NCBI GenBank assembly: GCA_964598885.1
Contig: CAZRES010000170.1
Span: 1-5,092 of the forward strand
DNA from: SURF-33 sp964598885
Lineage (GTDB): Bacteria; Desulfobacterota; Desulfobacteria; Desulfobacterales; Desulfosalsimonadaceae
Direction of reading: 5' to 3'
Length of the DNA stretch: 5,092 nt
Under the pieces are notes generated by a model. That model did not search any database. It was not told where the DNA came from and saw only the letters and a program-made list of their open reading frames with translations. This document shows positions 1 through 5,092 of this stretch, piece by piece. A program made the translations under genes and the position numbers. The first letter of the stretch is position 1, and every line of letters starts with the position of its first letter.

Positions 1-509
1 TCTTTGCCGACGCATGCCTGAGCAGCGGCCGATATGTACAGGCTTTTCCTGAATACGGACCGGAGCGGGCCGGGGCGCCCCTCCAGGCCTACAATCGGAT
101 AAGCGCGAAGGAACTGCGCATGCATTGCCCCGTACTGCGGCCCGATATCGTGATTATTGTGGATCCGACGCTGCTCGACGGCATTGACGTAACTGCCGGC
201 GCCGGCCCGGAAACGACATTTCTGATCAACGCGGGAAAAAACAGCGAGGCCGTCAAGGATAAGCTTAAGCTTAAAGCAGGCCAGAAGATATACGCCGTGG
301 ACGGATCGAAAATCGCCAAGGACACCATCGGCCGCGCCCTGCCCAATTCGCCCATGGTAGGCGCTCTGGCAAAAATTTCGGGTCTTGTGGACTTAACCAC
401 CGTGACCGAAGACGTGGCCAAAAGCTTTGGAAAGAAATTTCCCCCAAAAATCGTGGATGGAAACCGGGATGCCGTGAAAAAAGGTTGGGAGGAGGTAAGC
501 GAAATATGA
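1..509 (+). CDS. porC: Pyruvate:ferredoxin oxidoreductase, gamma subunit (5'-truncated by window edge)
   Basis: Partial gene. The reading frame is open from base 3 to the TGA at 507-509 and gives 168 residues; family members are usually about 180-190, so roughly 15-25 N-terminal residues lie outside the window. The ATG at 120 is internal, because strongly conserved gamma-subunit sequence lies upstream of it: a YVQAFPEYGPERAGAP stretch at bases 33-80, the usual GPER-x-GAP signature. Further on are a VDPTLL strand, a YAVD segment followed by IGRALPNSPMVGALAK (327-374), and a C-terminal FGKKFPPKIVDGN region, all typical of the 2-oxoacid:acceptor oxidoreductase gamma domain. In the complex this subunit belongs to the heterotetramer that exchanges pyruvate + CoA with acetyl-CoA + CO2 and reduced ferredoxin in the cytoplasm; the gamma domain is linked to CoA binding in structures of the family. 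It overlaps the delta gene by 4 nt. Assignment to pyruvate rather than another 2-oxoacid comes from the alpha subunit. Confidence 0.94.
   Translation, partial: FADACLSSGRYVQAFPEYGPERAGAPLQAYNRISAKELRMHCPVLRPDIVIIVDPTLLDGIDVTAGAGPETTFLINAGKNSEAVKDKLKLKAGQKIYAVDGSKIAKDTIGRALPNSPMVGALAKISGLVDLTTVTEDVAKSFGKKFPPKIVDGNRDAVKKGWEEVSEI
490..496 (+). promoter_or_regulatory. Ribosome-binding site for porD
   Basis: AGGAGGT is a near-perfect anti-16S match 9 nt before ATG 506 and lies inside the end of the gamma gene. It decides the start of the delta subunit. Confidence 0.85.
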
Positions 510-799
510 AACCAAGAGGAAGAAGGGAACTTTCCGCCGGCCCGGTGCTCACCAATCCGGGCAATTCCATATTAATTAAAACCGGTTCATGGCGGTCGTT
601 CATGCCGGTCTCAGTAAAAGAAAACTGCATCAATTGTCTTTTCTGCTGGCTCTATTGCCCGGATATGGCCGTTAAGGTCGAAGACGGCAAAATGGATGGA
701 TTTGATTACGATTACTGCAAGGGTTGCGGCATCTGCGCCCTGGAGTGTCCCGGCAAAAAAGGTAAAAAGGCCATTGTCATGCAGGAGGAGGAGAAATGA
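506..799 (+). CDS. porD: Pyruvate:ferredoxin oxidoreductase, delta (2x[4Fe-4S] ferredoxin) subunit
   Basis: A 97-residue iron-sulfur subunit. Two bacterial-ferredoxin motifs are directly visible, each CX2CX2CX3CP: C41-C44-C47-C51 (CINCLFCWLYCP) and C71-C74-C77-C81 (CKGCGICALECP). These bind two [4Fe-4S] clusters that carry electrons between the TPP/cluster centre in beta and external ferredoxin. Before them is the N-terminal segment of PorD-type subunits, with a TNPGNS turn and a KTGSWR-F-PV motif (about residues 16-35). The C-terminus is short and ends in acidic/Lys residues. I chose ATG 506 over an in-frame TTG at 485 because AGGAGGT (490-496) sits 9 nt upstream of the ATG and the TTG would overlap this site. 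The start overlaps the gamma stop (ATGA, 506-509), and the stop overlaps the alpha start, which suggests coupled translation. Confidence 0.95.
   Translation: MKPRGRRELSAGPVLTNPGNSILIKTGSWRSFMPVSVKENCINCLFCWLYCPDMAVKVEDGKMDGFDYDYCKGCGICALECPGKKGKKAIVMQEEEK
783..791 (+). promoter_or_regulatory. Ribosome-binding site for porA
   Basis: AGGAGGAGG lies within the last codons of the delta gene. Its GGAGG core at 784-788 is 7 nt from ATG 796. The next codon (799) is also ATG, so initiation could occur at either; the first one gives the 4-nt overlap. Confidence 0.8.
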
Positions 800-1980
800 T
801 GAAAACAATCGTCGCCGCCACCGGAAATGAAGCCGCGGCCCAAGCACTCAAACAGATCAATCCCGATGTCTGCGCCGCCTATCCCATCACGCCGCAAACC
901 GATCTCATGCAGCGCTTTTCCGATTTTGTTTCCGACGGGCTGGTTGCCACGGAACTGATTCTGGTGGAAAGCGAACACAGCGCCATGAGTTCCTGCATCG
1001 GCGCTTCGGCCGCCGGCGGACGGGTGGCTACGGCCACCGCCGGACCCGGACTGGCCCTGATGTGGGAAATGCTTTTTGTGGCATCCGGCATGCGTCTTCC
1101 CATTGTCATGCCCGTGGTGAACCGGGCCCTGTCGGCCCCCTTGAACATTCACTGCGACCATTCGGACGCCATGGGCGCCCGGGATTCGGGATGGATTCAA
1201 TTATGGTCGGAAAACGCCCAGGAAGCCTATGACAACCTGATTCAGGCCTTTCGCATCGCCGAGCACCCGGCGATCCGCCTTCCGGTGATGGTCTGTTTTG
1301 ACGGGTTTATCATCAGTCATTCCATCAGCCGAATGGAATATCTTCCCGATGACGTGGTCGCGCGATTTGTGGGGGAATTCACACCCCAGCATCCGCTGCT
1401 GGATATAAAACATCCCGTTAGCTACGGACCGCTGATTCTGACGGATCAATATCATGAATACAAGAAAGTTCAGCATGACGTCATGGCCGGCGTAGCACCG
1501 ATCGTCGAAGAGGTGGCCGCGGAATTTCACGCCATTTCGGGACGACAATACGGGCTGTTTGAGGCCTACCGGCTGGAAGACGCCGATGTCGGCATCGTGA
1601 TCGTGAATTCCGCCGCCGGAACCGCCAAGGACGCCGTTGATGAAGCCCGGTCCCGGGGGATCAAGGTGGGCCTGTTAAAACCGAGACTTTTCCGGCCGTT
1701 CCCATACGCCCAGATCGCCGGGGCTCTTAAACATCTGAAAGCGGTCTGCGTGCTCGACCGCGTCGATTCCTTCGGCGCCTATGGTCCGCTGTATGCGGAA
1801 ATCGCCGCGAGCCTGTACGCTCTGGATCAGCGCCCGCAACTGATCAACCGGATCTATGGTCTTGGCGGCCGGGATTTCCTGCCCCAGGATGCCCAGGAGG
1901 TCATTGAAGAGGCCGCGGGCATCGCCGCGGGGAAGACCGGTGCCGCCCCTGTTAAGGAATATATCAGTATCAGGAATTAA
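796..1980 (+). CDS. porA: Pyruvate:ferredoxin oxidoreductase, alpha subunit
   Basis: A complete 394-residue alpha subunit, the usual length for separate PorA chains. The N-terminal TPP pyrimidine-binding-type domain (about residues 1-230) has the AAYPITPQT motif (27-35), where Thr32 matches the conserved substrate-contacting Thr. It also has VESEHSA (57-63) with the conserved Glu60, and a GPGLALMWE stretch (83-91). The block NRALSAPLNIHCDHSD (109-124) contains Arg110, equivalent to the Arg that holds the pyruvate carboxylate in structurally known PFOR; this form of the block is what points to pyruvate rather than branched-chain or aryl substrates. The transketolase-C-like domain II follows, with NSAAGTAKDAVD from residue 271 and GLLKPRLFRPFP at 292-303. 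ATG 796 overlaps the delta stop; ATG 799 is an equally plausible start one codon on. The gene ends in TAA, followed by a 41-nt gap before beta. Substrate specificity is inferred from motifs only. Confidence 0.95.
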   Translation: MMKTIVAATGNEAAAQALKQINPDVCAAYPITPQTDLMQRFSDFVSDGLVATELILVESEHSAMSSCIGASAAGGRVATATAGPGLALMWEMLFVASGMRLPIVMPVVNRALSAPLNIHCDHSDAMGARDSGWIQLWSENAQEAYDNLIQAFRIAEHPAIRLPVMVCFDGFIISHSISRMEYLPDDVVARFVGEFTPQHPLLDIKHPVSYGPLILTDQYHEYKKVQHDVMAGVAPIVEEVAAEFHAISGRQYGLFEAYRLEDADVGIVIVNSAAGTAKDAVDEARSRGIKVGLLKPRLFRPFPYAQIAGALKHLKAVCVLDRVDSFGAYGPLYAEIAASLYALDQRPQLINRIYGLGGRDFLPQDAQEVIEEAAGIAAGKTGAAPVKEYISIRN

Positions 1981-2021
1981 CCGATTATTTTTATTATATA
2001 TTTTTATGTAAGGAGTATATC
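1981..2021 (+). promoter_or_regulatory. AT-rich leader and ribosome-binding site for porB
   Basis: The 41-nt alpha-beta gap is strikingly AT-rich (33 of 41 bases) compared with the GC-rich genes around it. It contains TTATTATATATTTTTATG-like sequence and then AAGGAG (2010-2015), 6 nt before ATG 2022. The AT-rich stretch could keep the ribosome-binding site unstructured and raise beta translation. A -10-like TATATT is present, but I see no convincing -35 partner, so an internal promoter is only a possibility. Confidence 0.55.
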
Positions 2022-2984
2022 ATGTCAGCATCGCTTAAAATAAAAGAGCTTGCGAAAAAAGAGGTCCTGCTGGCCTCGGGCCACCGCATGTGCGCGGGAT
2101 GCGGCGCGGCCGTCGTGGTCAAAATGGTCTTGCTGGCCGCGGACAAGCCGGTGGTCGCCTGCTCGCCCACCGGATGTCTTGAAGTCACCACCGGTATTTC
2201 CGATTTTACATCCTGGAAGATTCCGTGGATCCATTCGGCCTTTGAAAACGCCGCCGCCACCATTTCCGGCGTTGAAACCATGTACCGGGCCTTAAAAAAG
2301 AAAGGAAAAATAGATCAGGATATCGCCTTTATCGTCTTTGCCGGAGACGGCGGAACCTATGACATCGGATTTCAGAGTCTTTCCGGGGCCATGGAACGCG
2401 GCCACGACATGCTCTATATCTGTTACGACAACGGCGCTTATATGAATACGGGAATCCAGCGCTCCGGCGCCACGCCCTTCGGCGCCGCCACCACTACTAC
2501 GCCGGCCGGCGAGGTCATTCCCGGAAAGACCCAGCACCGGAAAAACATGGCCCACATCATGGCGGCCCATGATATTCCTTACGTGGCCCAGGCGTCTCCG
2601 AGTCATCACGCGGACCTGATGCGCAAGGTCCAAAAAGCACTGGCGATAAAGGGACCGAAATTCTTAAATATCATTTCGCCGTGCAACCGCGGCTGGCGCT
2701 CGAAAACCGATGACGCCATCACCCTTTCCCGAATGGCAGTGGATACGTATTTCTGGCCTCTGTTTGAAATTGAAAACGGCCGCACCCGGCTGACCCATAT
2801 TCCCAAAGAAAAAAAACCGGTGGTCGATTTTTTAAAAGCCCAGGGAAGATTCGGGCATTTTTTTAAAAAAGACAAGGAATGGATGGTGGAAAAAATTCAG
2901 GAATATGTGGACCGGCAGTGGGATACACTGACGGCTGTTGATGTTTCCAAAACGGAAAAGGAAGAAAGCATCGACCGCGCCTAA
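2022..2984 (+). CDS. porB: Pyruvate:ferredoxin oxidoreductase, beta (TPP-binding) subunit
   Basis: A complete 320-residue catalytic subunit that binds thiamine diphosphate and one [4Fe-4S] cluster. The four expected cluster cysteines are visible: C24 and C27 (MCAGCG), C52 (SPTGCLE) and C221 (SPCNRGW). The TPP/Mg motif is GDGGTYDIG (108-116), followed by LSGAMERG and an ICYDNGAYMNTGIQRSGATP block (133-152) with the conserved NTG. In well-known PorB proteins the residue after DN is usually Glu; here it is Gly138. The C-terminal tail carries the PKEKKPV-x-FLKAQGRF region typical of PorB. ATG 2022 is chosen because AAGGAG lies 6 nt upstream and the protein then has the normal N-terminus before the first Cys pair. 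The gene follows alpha after 41 nt, completing the gamma-delta-alpha-beta set; the TAA stop is followed by 75 nt before the carboxylase. Confidence 0.95.
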   Translation: MSASLKIKELAKKEVLLASGHRMCAGCGAAVVVKMVLLAADKPVVACSPTGCLEVTTGISDFTSWKIPWIHSAFENAAATISGVETMYRALKKKGKIDQDIAFIVFAGDGGTYDIGFQSLSGAMERGHDMLYICYDNGAYMNTGIQRSGATPFGAATTTTPAGEVIPGKTQHRKNMAHIMAAHDIPYVAQASPSHHADLMRKVQKALAIKGPKFLNIISPCNRGWRSKTDDAITLSRMAVDTYFWPLFEIENGRTRLTHIPKEKKPVVDFLKAQGRFGHFFKKDKEWMVEKIQEYVDRQWDTLTAVDVSKTEKEESIDRA

Positions 2985-3059
2985 ACGGACCGACATTCGC
3001 AAAATTCTTGTCGTCGGAATGCAAACCCAGGCCTTACTTTGGAAAAAAGACAGGAGATC
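2985..3059 (+). other. 75-nt intergenic spacer with ribosome-binding site for the carboxylase
   Basis: The spacer holds no gene. A weak possible 5-bp stem (CGACA 2991-2995 with TGTCG 3009-3013, 13-nt loop) lacks a following T-run, so it is not a credible intrinsic terminator. AGGAG at 3052-3056 lies only 3 nt before ATG 3060, closer than ideal. No clear sigma-70-type promoter is seen. Readthrough from por into the carboxylase is therefore plausible but not shown. Confidence 0.5.
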
Positions 3060-5092
3060 ATGAAAAAAGAAAAAACGTTTGAGCAGATTGTGGAAGAAAT
3101 TAAAGGACGCCCCATTCTCGTGGCCAACCGGGGAATCCCCGCCCGGCGCATCGCCCGGTCCATCCGGGAGAGCTTTGAGGCTGTCCCCATTATCACGGCC
3201 ACGGATGTGGACCGCACGTCTCCGGCCAACTCGGCCGCCCAGGAGCTGATTTTGCTGGGAAGCAATCCCCGGGCCTATCTGGATATCGATCTGATTATCC
3301 GTAAAGCCCGGGAAAGGGGGGTGATCGCCATTCATCCGGGATGGGGTTTTGCGGCCGAAGACGATTCCTTTCCGGAAAAATGCAAGGCCGCCGGCATCAT
3401 CTTTATCGGGCCCGACACGGCGGCCATGGGACAGCTCGGCAATAAAGTCAAGGCCCGGGCCCTGGCCGAATCCATGGGCATTCCCACCATACCCGGCAGC
3501 AAGGGGGCCGTAACCGTGGAACAAGCCCTTGAAACGGCCGATGCCATCGGTTATCCGGTGATGCTGAAGGCCGAAGGCGGCGGCGGCGGCCGCGGCATCA
3601 GTGAAGTCCGCAATGCATCCGAGCTTGCGTCCGCCTATGAAAAAGCCTCCGCCATGGCCAGGGCCGCCTTCGGCAATCCCCGCCTGTATGTGGAAAAACT
3701 GCTCACCTCGATCCGGCACATCGAAATTCAGGTGGCGGCCGACCGATACGGGAATGTGGTCGCCCTGGACGAACGCGACTGCACGGTCCAGCGCAACCAT
3801 CAGAAATTAATTGAAATCACACCATCTCCCTGGCCGAAAATGACACCCGAACTGCGGGAAAATCTTAAAACATGGGCCGCGCAGCTCATCCGGCAGGTGG
3901 GCTATTATTCCCTGGCCACCGTGGAATTTCTCGTGGACGCGGATGCCCAGCCCTATCTGGTGGAAGTAAACACCCGGCTCCAGGTGGAGCACGGCATCAC
4001 CGAGTGCCGCTACGGCATCGATCTGGTGGAAGAACAGATCGCCGTCGCCTTCGGCGCGGAGCTGCGGCTCACTCCGGATCAGCCGGCCTTGAACCATGCC
4101 ATGCAGGTGCGGATCAACTGCGAAGATCCGAGAATCGGTTTTGCGCCCAATTCCGGAAAAATAACCCACTATATCTCGTCGGGCGGCCAGGGAGTCCGGG
4201 TGGACTCCTGCGTGTCGGGCAATTATGACTTTCCTTCGGATTATGATTCAGCCGCGGCCCTGCTGATGACTTATGGCGCCAGTTTCGAAAAAGTTCTCGG
4301 AATTATGGACCGGGCCCTTGGCGAATACATCATACAAGGCTTAAAAACCACGATCCCTTTTCATCGCCAGGTGATCCGCCACGAGCGCTTCCGGCAGGGA
4401 GAATACGATACGCGCTTTTTGATGGAAACCCCTGAACTGGTCAATTACAGGGAAGAGTTGCCCCGCTACGTGCGCAATTCCCGGCTGGTGGCCGAAATTT
4501 CCGCCAAAGGCTACAACCCCTTTGTGCAATTAGGCGAATACCGCGGCCGGGCCGACAAGCGCCTGGGCCGATTTCATCCGGTTCTGCCCGAGATTGTTCC
4601 GGATCGCGGACGAAAAAACAGCTATCCCCGTTGGGACCGCAAGGCCCTTCTGGATCAGGTGCGTGACAGCGATCATATCCATTTCACCGACACCACCTGC
4701 CGGGACATCACCCAATCCAACAGCGGCAACCGCTTCCGGCTGGCTGAAGACCGCCTGATCGGGCCTTATCTCGATCAGTGCGGATTTTTTTCTCTGGAAA
4801 ACGGCGGCGGCGCCCATTTTCACGTGGCCATGCTGGCCAACATGACCTATCCGTTTACCGAGGCCGAGGAATGGAACCGCTTTGCCCCGGAAACTCCCAA
4901 ACAGATTCTGATCCGCTCCACCAACGTTTTGGGATACAAGCCCCAGCCCGTCAACCTCATGCAACTGACCGGCGAGATGATCTGCGCCCATTACGATATC
5001 ATCCGCTGCTTTGATTTTTTGAATCATATCGAAAATATGCGCCCTTTTGCCCAGGTGGCCCTGGCGTCGTCCCGCAATGTTTTTGAGCCGGC
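3060..5092 (+). CDS. Pyruvate-carboxylase-like enzyme: biotin carboxylase + start of carboxyltransferase (3'-truncated by window edge)
   Basis: The frame is open from ATG 3060 to the window end: 677 complete codons with no stop. Residues about 15-460 are an ATP-grasp biotin carboxylase domain: LVANRG (20-25), HPGWGF, a Lys129 after GN, Lys170 before the Gly-rich loop G173-G177/R178-G179, ERDC-x-VQR-x-HQK (238-249), and the catalytic block E302-V-N304-T-R306-L-Q308-V309-E310-H311, with the later conserved Arg351. These match the nucleotide, bicarbonate and biotin contacts of known biotin carboxylases. A linker follows; then from about residue 536 comes a DRE-TIM carboxyltransferase domain of the pyruvate-carboxylase type: DTT-x-RD-x-x-QS (D544, R548, D549, Q552), SLENGGGAHFHVAM, LIRSTNVLGY and IRCFDFLN. 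The expected reaction is ATP-dependent pyruvate to oxaloacetate. The rest of the carboxyltransferase and any biotinyl-Lys domain are outside the window. Several motifs deviate (Gly-Ile-Pro-Ala for the usual GEIA; Gly312 for Pro after QVEH; N for CW in the SLECWGG motif), so the substrate is inferred from family and from the adjacent pyruvate-forming complex. ATG 3060 is preferred to the in-frame TTG 3039 because of AGGAG 3052-3056. Confidence 0.87.
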   Translation, partial: MKKEKTFEQIVEEIKGRPILVANRGIPARRIARSIRESFEAVPIITATDVDRTSPANSAAQELILLGSNPRAYLDIDLIIRKARERGVIAIHPGWGFAAEDDSFPEKCKAAGIIFIGPDTAAMGQLGNKVKARALAESMGIPTIPGSKGAVTVEQALETADAIGYPVMLKAEGGGGGRGISEVRNASELASAYEKASAMARAAFGNPRLYVEKLLTSIRHIEIQVAADRYGNVVALDERDCTVQRNHQKLIEITPSPWPKMTPELRENLKTWAAQLIRQVGYYSLATVEFLVDADAQPYLVEVNTRLQVEHGITECRYGIDLVEEQIAVAFGAELRLTPDQPALNHAMQVRINCEDPRIGFAPNSGKITHYISSGGQGVRVDSCVSGNYDFPSDYDSAAALLMTYGASFEKVLGIMDRALGEYIIQGLKTTIPFHRQVIRHERFRQGEYDTRFLMETPELVNYREELPRYVRNSRLVAEISAKGYNPFVQLGEYRGRADKRLGRFHPVLPEIVPDRGRKNSYPRWDRKALLDQVRDSDHIHFTDTTCRDITQSNSGNRFRLAEDRLIGPYLDQCGFFSLENGGGAHFHVAMLANMTYPFTEAEEWNRFAPETPKQILIRSTNVLGYKPQPVNLMQLTGEMICAHYDIIRCFDFLNHIENMRPFAQVALASSRNVFEP

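Noticed and set aside
260..273. Perfect 14-bp palindrome made of two tandem AAGCTT units
   Set aside because: It lies inside the gamma gene and encodes an ordinary Lys-Leu-Lys-Leu-Lys stretch; no second copy was noticed in the window, so chance is sufficient.
120..509. Gamma gene starting at ATG 120
   Set aside because: Conserved gamma-subunit sequence (the GPER-x-GAP region at 33-80) is in the same frame upstream, so this Met is internal and the gene is truncated by the window edge.
2809..2816. Run of eight A's in porB forming a formal A AAA AAA slippery site
   Set aside because: The zero frame continues into sequence typical of PorB C-termini and ends at the normal length, and no stimulatory structure is evident, so programmed frameshifting is not supported.
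2991..3013. Candidate terminator hairpin after porB
   Set aside because: The stem is only 5 bp with a 13-nt loop and there is no downstream T-run.
2985..3059. Possible beta-carboxylase fusion by readthrough, since the spacer is in the same frame as both genes with only the TAA at 2982-2984 between them
   Set aside because: Twenty-five stop-free codons arise easily by chance, both proteins have normal termini, and a ribosome-binding site precedes ATG 3060.
2832..3800. Long minus-strand open frame (322 codons) opposite the end of beta and the start of the carboxylase
   Set aside because: It is antisense to two well-supported genes, shows no recognisable domain, and is explained by GC-rich codon bias on the plus strand. 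The minus-strand frames at 712-1200 and 4530-5027 are rejected for the same reason.

Overview
The window holds five same-strand (+) genes in one compact block. In order they are the three-quarters-plus C-terminal part of a gamma subunit, a complete ferredoxin-like delta subunit, a complete alpha subunit and a complete beta subunit of a four-subunit pyruvate:ferredoxin oxidoreductase (por). They are followed by the first 677 codons of a divergent pyruvate-carboxylase-like enzyme that runs off the right edge. No RNA genes, mobile elements, CRISPR arrays or origins were seen. Coding density is very high: the only gaps are 41 nt (1981-2021) and 75 nt (2985-3059).

Organism: the sequence is moderately GC-rich with strong Shine-Dalgarno sites and bacterial operon spacing. 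The gamma-delta-alpha-beta order is the arrangement seen in archaea and anaerobic bacteria, rather than the single-chain PFOR of many bacteria. A strictly anaerobic bacterium fits best. A sulfate-reducing or syntrophic member of Desulfobacterota is my guess from gene style and context; no marker gene in the window proves it.

Layout: gamma <1-509, delta 506-799 and alpha 796-1980 are joined by two ATGA stop/start overlaps, so they should be translationally coupled. A very AT-rich 41-nt spacer with its own strong ribosome-binding site separates alpha from beta (2022-2984). A 75-nt spacer without a convincing terminator precedes the carboxylase (3060->5092).

How the genes work together: the Por complex interconverts acetyl-CoA + CO2 + reduced ferredoxin with pyruvate + CoA. 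The downstream enzyme has an ATP-grasp biotin carboxylase half and the beginning of a pyruvate-carboxylase-type carboxyltransferase half, so it could convert pyruvate + bicarbonate + ATP to oxaloacetate. Together they would form a C2 -> C3 -> C4 carboxylation module, as needed by anaerobes growing on acetate, fatty acids or CO2. The most noteworthy part is the carboxylase: its catalytic residues are largely kept, but several otherwise standard motifs are altered, suggesting a divergent subfamily. I saw no evidence of a wholly new system.
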